NCBI RefSeq assembly: GCF_964340395.1
Contig: NC_135565.1
Span: 14,709,209-14,773,208 of the forward strand
DNA length: 64,000 bases
Direction of reading: 5' to 3'
Source: Glandiceps talaboti
Taxonomy: Eukaryota; Hemichordata; Enteropneusta; Spengelidae
Of the stretch, positions 46,256-57,505 are shown piece after piece. The notes under the pieces were generated by a model. That model ran no database searches. It saw nothing but the letters and a program-made list of their open reading frames with translations, and was not told the DNA's origin. Position 1 is the stretch's first letter. Every line of letters starts with the position of its first letter. The position numbers were made by a program, and so were the translations under genes.

Positions 46256-49200
46256 ATGTTCAAATATGGAAATTATGAACTCCTGTTTTTGGTGGAAGTG
46301 AGTACTTTCCTTGGTTTTGTTGCCTACCAACATTTTGAGAAGCAACTGAAGGTGTCACCCTCAACGTTGGTCGGGTCGATTTTACTGGGACTTCCACTAT
46401 GTCAGGACATTATCGGTGGTTTCATTGGAGCTCTTTTGTTCGCAGTACTATGTATTGTCACGTATCACAGTTTCTTATCTAGTCCACTGACCGATGAACT
46501 AGAGGTGAACCAGAGAACAGTTTTAATAACAGGTAGGTTTTTTAAAAAAAAATCTAGACAATAATTTGGTCACATATGGGGATCGGTGGATGTCTTCAAG
46601 GCATCCATGCAGTGACGAGAAAATTACAGGTGGCAGGTAGATTCTCCATGCATGTATAAGTTATAACCACTGTGCAGTCCCTCTAACCATGGAAGTGGGC
46701 TATACTCCTATGACCCTACCACAGACCCAACACGTGTAGGGTCTATCACTGTTGGTCTATGCTCTAACATAATCTATTACGTATACCTTCCATGATAGCA
46801 GGAGTTTTACACAGCTACATACATGCTTCAAAGTGATACCAAGACGATTGACTAGTCGCCATATTCATGTACAGTCCCATTACCTTCCGTGATAGTGTTA
46901 CGATCCAGAAATATATCATATTCGGAATTTTGGCATGTTTTACCTAAATTAACGTAAAATTCACATTTATACTACTTACTCACAGACAGGAGCTAACAAC
47001 AGCATAATCAAATAATATGTTGAGTTATCTACTAATCCTGTACCGATTACATTTATCTCTAGTAGCTAACAAATATCAAGTGTTTTGATCAAGCATGTAA
47101 AATACATGTAAAATTCTTGTAAACAAGATAACTTGCAGAATCGTTTACGTTCTGTCGATCAACCAACAACCACCATACTTATAGACACTGAAACGTTATA
47201 CTAAGCAACCCCAGAACGTACTAATAACAACAGTTTTATACAGGTACAGACATGCTTCAAAGTGATAACAAGACTAGTCGCCATATTTATAAACACCTGA
47301 TAAAGATAGCAGGCACTCAATACAAATATATGTATAATAGAGGCTTTGTACATGCACAGTAAAATTAGTTATTGATTAAAAGCTCCTTAGCGTCACGGTG
47401 TGGTAGGGTGAATTTTCTGCCATGACCCTTTGCACAGGCCACAGACCACAGGCACTCGACTCGGAATCGATGTGTATGATTTTTTTTATAGTGAATAAGA
47501 GATTGGTTCGAGTGCCTGTGCCACAGACACATAAAAAAATGTATAAAACAAATTCAATGAAACTATTATTTATTATTATTAATAATAATAATAATTATAA
47601 ATGATAATTTTTATATACAGGTTGATTAAAATGACTGTTGCAAGGCTTGTATGATTAACAGCTAAGCAAAGTTACTTCGTATAATAAAGTGTCTGACGGT
47701 CTCACTGACTGATGTAGATCTCTGTAATATAGCAATTTCACTAGTTGTTTTTGAACAGTGAAATTGGGCCACGGTTTCAATGCTTGAACGTAGTTGTAGC
47801 ATTTAGACAGGATTTATCTTCACAGGCAAGAGTTGTAAATTCTGTCGAGCAAAATCTGGGCACGTGTAAACAAGTCTATAATAGTAATATCTGTATGTGT
47901 AATTATATATTGTTACACAGACATTTATCTTTTCTTTGTCTGTAGCAATAATGTAGAAGTCAGAATTGACAAAGCCGTCTACTAGTAGAGCCCCCCCCTT
48001 CCCCCGAGACATGTTTATCTGGCACATGATATGGCTTTTGCGCGAATGACGTCATAGCCGGGCCAAGTTCAACGTAGTGTATAAAGGCTATACTCGTCGT
48101 TTTGAATCTGAAGATCTCCTTCTCCACAACAAGAGATAGAAGAAGGAGAGAAGCAGATCTTCTGGTGTAAAGCAACAGATAGCCTTGAAACTATATCTCT
48201 GGGATCTGGGCTATCAACTAGTAATATTTATTTTTTCTGGCGTATGGTATTACAGGCAAAACAAAACAAAATGAGACGATTTTAATACACTGTGTAATAT
48301 TTGAACTACTTTGATTCTAGGTTGTGACACTGGGTTTGGATATGAAACTGTCAAGTATCTGGACAAGCTAGGATTGAGAGTATTTGCTGGTTGTCTGGAG
48401 AAAGGTGGGACTGGTGAAAGGAATCTTCAGGCTATATGTTCTGAAAGAGTGACAACTTTACAGTTAGATATCACGAGTGATGAACAAGTTGAGAACGCCG
48501 TACAACTGGTGAGGTCCAGTGTAGGGGAGAACGGTAAGTAGTAAGCACTTTACAGTGGACCAATGGATAAAAACGGGCATTCATTTTGGATTGAGCAAGC
48601 ATGCCTTTTTACTTAAAAAGGGTAAGGTGAACAACCTAGCCCAAGTCCGTGCTTGCAACTCTCCCAATCTCACAAGGCAGAGTACAATCTTTCTGCTGAC
48701 ACAATTTCACCGGTACCTCAGTTTAGAAGCACCGCCATAAAGAGGTTAGTGGTTTTAAGACAATTAGCTCTCCTTAATAAATATATTTTCGAGGGAAATC
48801 AAAATCACCAAGTCGACAAAAAAGAAACGATATTATTGTACTGTTCAAAGTCGACAGTGTGCAATGTAAACACAAACTCTGTATAGAACTATATAGTCTG
48901 ATTTGAAAGATATCATGTAATGTTTTTCTCCTCACATTTTGTTTGTTTGTGTCCAAGTTGCTAATCTCGTTTTTGCATGTTGACGAGCGTTGCTTAGCTA
49001 GGCCTGTGCGTCACTTCCGCCTGAGTCGGATTGATGCAACTCCTTACTGTTATTGAAAATGAACAAAACGAACACATTTGATCTCGTTTAACATCAAATT
49101 TATTATTGAAATACGTTACTTCACAAGTTAATAAAGAAGTAACTACACTCTATCCTACTGGACTTGTTGTTATTTTAAAATGGCAACCGGTTGCTTTTGA

Positions 49201-49809
49201 AAACAAAGAAGAAGCAAGTCCAGTAGGATAGATTATTATATATAATAATTTCTCCGTTATTAACTTCATACCTGGATTATTGAGAACATTCATAGACGTT
49301 AAATACTTCACAAGGTATCATTTCTCTTTAATGTTATCCACGGTTTTGTCACCGTCCTCTATGAATACTCTACAGGTTTATGGGGATTGGTAAATAATGC
49401 CGGGGTGACGTCACTCGGTGCCATAGAACTATTACCAATGGAAACGTTTGATAAAATCTACCAAGTCAACTTGCTGGGTACTATAAGAGTGACGAAGGCG
49501 TTCCTGTCATTGGTCAGGAGGGCCAAAGGAAGAATTGTGAACATCTCCAGTACATTAGGTAAGGAACGGTGTGGGATGCGTATGTTTGAGTCCATTTTTG
49601 CGTCGTCGACTTTCTACACTGTGGTTGTCCACACTGCAACTTCGAAATAAAATGACAAGTGTTTGTGATGACGATGGTGATGATGAAGCAGCATTTTGAG
49701 TTGTGGACGAAGGTCCTAAACGGTGTAAGTAGCAAGTTTAGTCGTCGTCATCGGCGGCGACGACTTCTATTGCAATTTTCAGTTGTCAAATGTTTCAAAC
49801 GACTTTCTA

Positions 49810-49852
<43 letters not shown>

Positions 49853-49856
49853 GTGA

Positions 49857-49895
<39 letters not shown>

Positions 49896-50878
49896 CATAT
49901 TATTGTTATTCATTAGTTGACTGGTCCTATAGAGGATGTTGTGCTACGAACACCTACACTTAGTCTATTATTTCTTCACAGGATCAATTCCAGTCTCACC
50001 ATGTTCAGCATACTGTATATCTAAGGCAGGTGTAGAGATGTTTTCTGATGTATTACGACAAGAAATGCTTGACTGGGATGTCAAGGTATCTGTTATACAG
50101 CCTGCAGGATTTCAAACGCGTAAGTCACTAGAGTCTTTTCAATTTAATTACTGTTACTAAATTACAAATGGTTTATATTATAAAATAGTAAATTCAGTAA
50201 CTTACTCAAATTTGAAATATTGTAAAGCCCTGCTGCACGTATTTGGCCTTTTTTCTTTGGTATTTCCTGCTAGAGTTTATAGGAAGACCACCGGTGCTGA
50301 TTGTCACGAATACATTAATCTCGCTGTCTTGATAAATACAATTTAGTGTAATTTTCAGAAGATGTACAGTTTTATTCCAATCGCAAATCCACAGCAACCA
50401 TAATAATGGCCACAAGAATTCAGAATGCTATTTTTTCTATTCTATACCATTAAATTTCAGGACAGTTACTTGCACTACGCTAACATTGTCATCATTTTTT
50501 CATCACCTCTTTCTTTCAACAGAAATCCTTTCAAAGGCAAGACAAGAGGCAGCTTTTCATCATATGATGCAGAATGTGAGTCCAGACGTCAAAGAAGATT
50601 ATGATATCGAACAGTTCAAGACTGAATTTACAAAGGTGTTGGAGAATGACGAAGTCTTTCAAAGTATGGTATCAACAGACATTACACCGATACCAAGAAC
50701 TGTAGCCAAAGCACTTCTCTCAGTGACTCCACAAACTCGCTATCCTGTGGGAACAGGGGCACGCATACTTGCATTGGTAGGGCACTGTGTACCTTCCATT
50801 GTAACGGACGGACGATGGTCAATGGCGATGCCCGATTATCTGATCATTAAGCCCAAAAAGAAAGAAGTTCAAGCGTAA
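46256..50878 (+). CDS. Membrane short-chain dehydrogenase of the 17-beta-HSD2 / SDR9C type
   Basis: Five exons (46256-46532, 48321-48533, 49376-49558, 49982-50119, 50523-50878) join in phase 1 throughout and give 388 residues, against 387 for human HSD17B2. The N-terminus has hydrophobic segments for membrane anchoring, then VNQRTVLITGCDTGFG. The cofactor motif TGxxxGxG is at residues 92-99, NNAG at 170-173, catalytic Ser222, and YxxxK at Tyr235-Lys239 (SAYCISKAG). The TGCDTGFG form is typical of the SDR9C group (HSD17B2, DHRS9, RDH, BDH1). These enzymes use NAD(H) or NADP(H) to interconvert alcohols and ketones of steroids, retinoids or hydroxybutyrate. Length and N-terminal architecture favour HSD17B2-like, but the substrate cannot be read from sequence. 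The first ATG is used, because the codons just upstream have only a GTG. Confidence 0.85.
46533..48320. other. Intron 1 of the SDR gene with an internal duplication
   Basis: Segments at about 46803-46870 and 47231-47296 share catgcttcaaagtgata and agactagtcgccatatt-like sequence, so a piece of about 65 bp has been duplicated about 430 bp apart. No exon was seen. Confidence 0.6.
48534..49375. other. Intron 2 of the SDR gene with a perfect inverted repeat
   Basis: tatcctactggacttg (49151-49166) is matched exactly by its reverse complement at 49214-49229, with 47 bases between. Confidence 0.8.
49812..49894. repeat. (ATG)n microsatellite
   Basis: ATG/GATG run in SDR intron 3. Confidence 0.95.
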
Positions 50879-51011
50879 ACCGTATTATCCTGCCACATAT
50901 TTTCGAACAATTGTTATGGAATTTGTGTAACTTTCCATGACAACATAAATTAGAACAGCCAAAACCTTATTTAAAAATTATAATCTAGAGAGAAAAAATG
51001 AACATATTTAT

Positions 51012-51108
51012 CAGAGAAGTGACCATGTTCATGAAAAATGACTAGATTTATCAAAAGGTGACCATGATTTATCAAAAAGTGACCATGATGTATCAAAAAT
51101 GACCAGAT
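51012..51108. repeat. Minisatellite, about 23-bp unit, 4 copies
   Basis: Units resemble gtgaccatgatttatcaaaa. The array lies in the 3' UTR of the SDR gene, just before its AATAAA. Confidence 0.75.
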
Positions 51109-51127
51109 TTACAACGTACATGATAAG

Positions 51128-51133
51128 AATAAA
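51128..51133 (+). terminator. Poly(A) signal of the SDR gene
   Basis: AATAAA lies 250 nt after the stop codon, the first canonical hexamer downstream and at a normal distance. Confidence 0.5.
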
Positions 51134-51149
51134 ACAAATGGCGTCACCA

Positions 51150-51465
51150 TAAACGTATTTTTTTTACGTATTCTAGAAAAAAAATCGCAAAACTTCTGAA
51201 GTCTCGACAGACTGAGTAGTGGATGCGGAAACTGACATCAACTTGAAAAGACAATATAAAACTGTTCTTCCAATCTGAGCGAGACCAATACACAGAGACC
51301 ATATATATGTAACACAGAGACCATATGGAAAACAAGGGAAAAACATAACTACCTAAAAAGACACTTCCACATGAAAAAAAAAATCGACATTTTTTTACCT
51401 ACCCCACTTATTCTCAAATTGAGCGAAATCGGAGCGCACAATTGTCTTAGGCCTAATGAGGGAAA
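51150..51465 (+). mobile_element. Interspersed element family A, copy 3
   Basis: Core gtggatgcggaaactgacat, tgaaaagacaatataaaact and cacagagaccatatggaaaa; it ends at ttaggcctaatg. Confidence 0.6.
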
Positions 51466-51595
51466 CTACGTCGCATTATTAATATTAATTGAATTATTCC
51501 TGTAATTAAAGATTCATTGTTTATATTGAGAGTTCAATGATCGTCAGATACGTATGTCCAATGCGTTTTGTGAATCGTACAACACCATACGGCAA

Positions 51596-51596
<1 letters not shown>

Positions 51597-51658
<62 letters not shown>
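51597..51658. repeat. (GA)n microsatellite
   Basis: Pure GA run upstream of the ferritin gene. Confidence 0.95.
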
Positions 51659-51660
<2 letters not shown>

Positions 51661-52111
51661 TACATTTCTGTGTTTACGAACGTACATGTAGGTGGACGCT
51701 CGGTAAACGGAACAGCGACAATAATCTTATTACGTAATTCATGGAGGTCATCTGTTGAATGTAGCAAATACATAATTTGTTTCGGAATAAGAATTTTAAA
51801 TAAAACGTAATAATCGTTCAAAGTGGGAAAAGTCGGATTACAATGGTAACTACTTCCATAAATTTCTGGTCTTGAAAGGAGAAATAAAATGTGCAACTGA
51901 ATACGAAGGGGGGGGGGGTGAATGCAGGATTTAACAGCTGACTCACAGCAGCAGCACATGTTTCGCCAGGGTAGTCACGTGAGTGTTGTATGTAGTACAG
52001 TGGCGACATCTTTGTACAGTGGTACAGCGGCAAGTATATCCACAATTTCAGCCCCTTTATACCAGTCTGCACATCACCCACCTTTTCTTCTAACTCAAAA
52101 TTGTTGTGAAA

Positions 52112-53099
52112 ATGACTTCTCAGTGTCGGCATAACTTCCAGGCGGAATGTGAAGCAGGGATTAATAAACATGTGAACATGGAGTTGTACGCATCGTATGT
52201 CTACCAGTGTATGGTGAGTACTTCACTGTTAATTAACCTGGCCTTGAACCATTCGACACATCGCGTTTTTCGGTAAATACTGGAGATGTAGACCCAAACT
52301 ATCTTCGCTATAAATAAGATATGAAAGTACGCGTATATCGTATACTTACACAGATATGCACTTGTTTCCACGAGATGATATGTTTTAGAATATAATACAC
52401 TATTTAGAGCCAGTCAACTTATGTAATACATTCTTGTGTAGGGAGTGGTTACATAAATGCCAACCATGGAAGTATAATACACCCACAGGCCAACCAATGA
52501 CTGGACCTTGAGTAGTTTACAACAACAAGCTCAAAGTTAAACCATAGACCCTACACTTGTACACTTCAGCTTTATGCAAAGTCAATGACCTTGTCCAATC
52601 TCAATTACATATTTGAAGTAGAAATACAAGAATATTTAGACATCAATGAATCTGGGCTTGAAATTAACTTTTTTCTTTGGTAGTCCGAATCCGGGGTCCT
52701 AGTGGGCTACCAATATCAGAAATTGGTAGCCCAGTATTGTGACCTGTAGTCCCATATGTCTGAACTGAAAACAGATTTCCTCTATTGGATTTGTGCACTA
52801 GTCATTGAACTGCTTTGCGGCTGCTGCGTGAGCTGTACTACATGTATACAAATAATAAACAACTTAAAGTAAAAAATTATGTTGATATTTATTTGGTAAG
52901 GATTTAATTTTGATGCCTCGGCGGGAAATTCTTGTTCGGTGAAATGTTATTGAATTAGTGATATGATAATAAGGCCTAAAAAGTGAATTTTGATAAAATG
53001 ATTTAAACCCAAACTTTTTCAATAGATTTGGCTAATATTAGGTCAGAATGTTCCTTAGGATGTGATTAAACATAAGAATACAAGATAATCCCATTATTG

Positions 53100-53170
<71 letters not shown>

Positions 53171-54386
53171 TGAAAATATGGTTTTGTTCAAAAGAGTAAA
53201 ACAGAGTAAAGTCTTTGGCAAATTACAATCTCACATATTCTGTGGGACTGGGTACATTACCAGGCAAGATGATCTTATCAGCTCTATATGCAAATAAGTT
53301 GTAAAATATGACAAACCACAGTCACTGTGGACAGACATATTTTTTTCGTCTATGAATCTGATGATGTTTCATACTTTGTTTCTATAACTTTCAGGCCTTT
53401 TATTTTGACCGTGATGATATTGCTTTGCCTGGTGTTCACAAGTACTTGATGAAATCATCAAAAGAAAAGCGTAGCTGTGCAGAGAAACTAATGGAGTATC
53501 AGAATCTTCGAGGTGGACGAATTGTCCTACAGGAAGTTGTCAAGCCAGATTGGACAGATGGAACAGCATTAGTTGCTATGGAGAACATCCTGGCTGTGGA
53601 GAAACAGGTCAACCAAGGCCTACTAGACCTCCACAAAGTAGCATCAACCAATGGTGATTCTCAGGTAAAATACAAGTTATATATTCTCTAGATGTTAGTG
53701 ACCAATCAGTGAATCCTTAATTGTCTGTGGATGGTTGCCAAACTTACAAATCGCTGGGAGCAATTTCCAGCACACAAAAAAATATGAAAAATGTTTTAAA
53801 AAAAAAAAAAAAAAAAATTCAAACCGTTAATATGACATGCAGAAATATGTGAACAAGTGTAGCAGAGTCAGTGACTTGCATATCCAGGCACTTGACTTGG
53901 TAACTGGTATGTGGAATACTAGATTCATTCTGCATAATACAAAGAATACATTACACGGCAGCCTGAGAGTTTGTTTTCACATAGTTATTTGTTTGGGGAC
54001 TTGGTATAGGTTTAGCTTTGTGCTAGGGGCACATTTGTGGTTCAAATCTTGTCCAAGGATTAATATAAAGTCATACAGAAACAAAGTGCAGCAGCGAACT
54101 GTCAACCTACAAGTTTACATGTCAGCTACTCCTAACCATTTGACTGTCGTGACTTCACTAAGACCATAGCTTAATATGTGGCAATCATAAGGAATTCCTC
54201 ATAACACTGCCAATCTAACTGGTTTCTTTTGTTTCATTTCAGATGTGTCACTTCCTACAAAATGAATTCTTAGATGGACAAGTTAAGAGAATGAAAGAGA
54301 TAGCTGACCACATTGCCAATCTCAAACGTGTTGGAACTGGACTTGGTGAATATGTTTTTGACAAGGAGACCTTACATGGCGAGTGA
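52112..54386 (+). CDS. Ferritin subunit with partly lost ferroxidase centre
   Basis: Three exons (52112-52213, 53395-53664, 54243-54386), all phase 0, give 171 residues with no signal peptide, so this is a cytosolic cage subunit. The start MTSQCRHNF and the MELYASYVY helix are typical of animal H-type ferritin, as are LRGGRIVLQ and the closing EYVFDKETL. Ferroxidase ligands by human H numbering: Glu27 (Glu24 here), Tyr34 (Tyr31), Glu107 (Glu103) and Gln141 (Gln137) are kept. Glu62 is Lys59 and His65 is Cys62. Vertebrate light chains likewise have Lys at position 62 and no His at 65. Ferritin stores iron as a 24-mer; this subunit probably oxidises Fe(II) poorly and would rely on a partner H subunit. 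Confidence 0.92.
52214..53394. other. Intron 1 of the ferritin gene
   Basis: A 1.2-kb intron with a (TA)n run at 53099-53167. No other feature was recognised. Confidence 0.8.
53099..53167. repeat. (TA)n microsatellite
   Basis: Nearly pure TA run in ferritin intron 1. Confidence 0.95.
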
Positions 54387-54519
54387 TATTGCTTTACCTT
54401 CAACACACTAAGTATCTCACACGTATTTGGACTGGGATTGTTGAAGATATTCTGATAAGGATTCAAAGATTCTGCACTTCACATGATATCTATCCATAAT
54501 CTAAAAAAATATGTTGGAG

Positions 54520-54690
54520 CTCAGCTGAGTTTAGTGATATGTATTTGCAAAGGAGACCCTGCAGGATGCATATGAGGACAAAGTGACATTGCTTTACCTT
54601 CAACTAAAGACACTTCTAGTACTATCTTGAACCTAATTTGGATTGTTGAAGATATTTGGATATAAGGAAGACCTTCACTTTACATGATGT
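54520..54690 (+). pseudogene. Partial copy of the ferritin terminal exon in its own 3' region
   Basis: It repeats, about 190-200 bp further on, the end of the ferritin coding sequence and the following UTR: aaggagaccctgcaggatgc against aaggagaccttacatggc, then both have attgctttaccttcaac and later ggattgttgaagatatt. In the copy the frame would read YVFAKETLQDA, recalling [11 protein letters not shown] of the real gene. It lacks the preceding exon part and is a remnant. Confidence 0.7.
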
Positions 54691-54879
54691 CTCCTTGGCC
54701 ACTTCTGAACACATTCCAAATGTTGAACTGAACTAAGTGAACATGTTATAGATAACAGCAGGTGACATTGTAGCAAATATTACATAAATCTACAGATATT
54801 TCTTCATGGTCTAGGATGTATGTTCCACTCATAGAACAGTAACAGACTAGCATGCACGCAAACACAGAATATAACTAAA

Positions 54880-55103
54880 ATGATGTAAGCTTGATGTTTC
54901 ACTCATATGGGGCATTACAGCTAAAAGGATGTAGGCTTGGCGTTTCACTAATTGGACATTACAGCTAAAATAGACTTGGTTTAGTGTTTCACTCATGGGA
55001 CATTTACAGCTAAAATAATGTTGGTTTAGTGTTTCACTCATGGGACCTTAAAGCTGAAATGATGATCAGATCATGTAGGCTTGGTGTTTCACTCATCTCA
55101 CTT
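54880..55103. repeat. Tandem repeat, about 45-60-bp unit, 5 copies
   Basis: Units contain aggcttggtgtttcactcat, then gggacattacagctaaaa. A long frame on the minus strand is only the echo of this array. Confidence 0.8.
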
Positions 55104-55159
55104 TTTTGACACAGAGCTAGACATATTTCAACTGTAGACTAAAGATAACACAGAGACAC

Positions 55160-55165
55160 AATAAA
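55160..55165 (+). terminator. Candidate poly(A) signal of the ferritin gene
   Basis: First AATAAA downstream of the ferritin stop, about 775 nt away. A 3' UTR ending here would include the partial exon copy and the 57-bp repeat array described separately. Confidence 0.35.
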
Positions 55166-55877
55166 CACAGCAGGATCTTTTCCCTTCTCATTGAACAATG
55201 ATAAGCATTGCTATTCTTTCACAGTGTAGTAAAAACAGGCTTCTAATGAAAACATTACACCTGGACTTTATGATTTTAATGGCTGTAGTGCAAATGTTTA
55301 TTTTCTAACTGATAATCGAATTTTAAACTTCACTATTTCTACATCCCCACTGTGCACGGCACCTATGTAATTGTATTAGAAGTTATCTAAGGGTGTGTAC
55401 TAAATTTCATGTCACCTGATTGATACACCAAGTCTACATCATTTTAGCTGTAGGTTCCATTTGACAGATGCACAAGATTGCTTGTACATGTCTTGTACAA
55501 GGAATGTAAACTGCATTCATTCACAGACCAGTACACCACATTGTAGGAAGAGTGTTCTCAAGTAGTGTTTACATTACTTAATATACATGTATATGTACAT
55601 GCATTATAGAGCAACATCTAAAAGAAGCATAATGTCAAAATATCTCGCACCATGTTAATTGTTTATCCAGACATTTCTATTTTACTAGGCAATGGAAGTT
55701 TAGCTGACTGGTGTTGTGTACTGGGTGAACTATTCCTTAGGCTTTCTACACCCAAATAGAATTCCTTGCTTTTGTGATATAAGGTGGGAGTAGTACTGTA
55801 AGTACTTGTTTCTAGAAAGACTGTACTTGTACTTTAAAGTAGGGCATTAGATTGTATACAGTTATCGTTCAGCAGGT

Positions 55878-56174
55878 CTGCTTGATACAATCACACAGAA
55901 ACCAGCATGAAACCTCATGTTCTTTTAGAATCTAAACTAAGATACATGTATAGCAAGATTGCAATTTCTTGCTACATTTTGTCCATTATGATATTTTAAC
56001 GCACTGCAACTATATGCAAATGCAGGCGCCAACATTTTAATGTTAGCGCTTGATGTCTGCATGGTGGCATGTCAGTTAATCTCATTGAGAGAAAATGTTG
56101 TGGGGATCAATCTTGCCACCTTAATGTGTGGTATGTGTAGTTTCTTACTGGTTTCTGCATCGTTATATCAACAG
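55878..56174. mobile_element. TIR element family B, copy 2
   Basis: The left end ctgcttgatacaatcacaca with gaaaccagcatgaaac is the imperfect inverse of the right end gtttcttactggtttctgca with tatcaacag. It shares ttgctacattttgtc inside with the copy at 32.4 kb. Confidence 0.65.
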
Positions 56175-57505
56175 AGCCACTGAACAGTAAAGTGAAACTG
56201 GTTGTAAGTTTAGATAAGAAAAAATAAGAAAAACGTACATTGTAGTTAGATTATTTTTAGTTAAATGTTGAGAGTATGTTGACTACCAAACTAGCATACC
56301 TTCATTTAAGTTCAAGAACTTCAATATTTCGACTTCAGACAATTTATTTGTTAAAAGTTTATTCTCAGAAGGGATGTTTCTGAAATAAAATCAATTGTTA
56401 TCAATGCAGTAAAGATATGTTGACATACATTTGATGCTTTGATAAATAAACCACAGCTTACTGGTATAAACCACTTCAATCATCTTTAATTAGATGGAGT
56501 GGATGTATTTTGGGGTTTTCAGACAGATGAAGATGGTGACCCATGGATTAAAATGCAAACAGTCAGATAATTACTAGTGAAGAGACTTGTCTTCTCCACA
56601 CTAAACCAAGGCAGATGCACTTAGAAACACAGGAATGTGTTTTGAATTTTAAACTGATTGCTCTGCTAAAGTAAATCAAAGTGGAGCTTGTATGTAAACC
56701 TATGATGTAGTTATGAAGGCCAATTTAGTTCCAAGTGCCTAAATCAATATAAGATCTACTTAGATTTTAGCAGAGGTGTTGATAGCAATTCCAACTTCAA
56801 AATAGTCCTATGCTTCAACTTGCATCTGCCCTGGCTTGGTTTGGAGAGATGCTAAAGATAGTAATGCCAAGTCAAACCTATTCGCCAGAGGGTTTTGTTG
56901 ATGTTCTGTTTTTGCTAAGTGTTTAATAATATATAATAATACTAAGTGTTCAAAATCCAACTGTCTTGTTTGATGTACAGCCAAGCAATGCAATAGATTC
57001 AATGAGAACAGTATGTGGTGTCTAATGTTGGTTGACTTACATTTCACAAGATATGGTTATGAATATGTCGTTTGCCTACACCATTGGATCTAAAATTTGA
57101 CCAGACTAATGCTTGTTCTGCTACCAGTTTGATACAGAATCCTATATCAACTGGGCAGCATTGCAATTTTAAAATATCCCTGTCAGCTGATTGGTCACAT
57201 TGGGGAGTGATTACAGTAATGCACTATGTCAGACTTTGATTATTCAAATTAAGTCATTATGTAAATGAACACATATAACTGGGATGAACACAGTGCACAA
57301 TTCACAAAAATAATCATTTACATATAATGCTAATGTTATGTTAATTTAGACTTCTGATAACAGTTTTGGGTTGTGACTTACATGTATCTAGTTTTAATGG
57401 CTACTATAACAAGCTTGTAGTAGAACGGGCACTAGTATGGTCAGAGATCCAGCACTGTAGATGGGCTAATGTGTGAGAATTAAGATGAATAGTGCAGGTC
57501 CTTAA

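Larger units (their letters stand above)
50879..52111. other. Region between the SDR and ferritin genes
   Basis: It contains the SDR 3' UTR, a 23-bp minisatellite, a family A copy and a GA repeat, then the ferritin 5' flank. No other gene was seen. Confidence 0.6.
54387..57505. other. Tail-to-tail region between the ferritin and forkhead genes
   Basis: It holds the ferritin 3' UTR with repeats, a complete family B element and low-complexity AT-rich sequence. ATTAAA for the forkhead transcript may be at 57393-57398 (minus). No further gene was recognised. Confidence 0.5.

Noticed and set aside
54847-55041. Minus-strand frame with repeated MSETLNQ
   Set aside because: It is the reverse reading of the tandem repeat in the ferritin 3' region.
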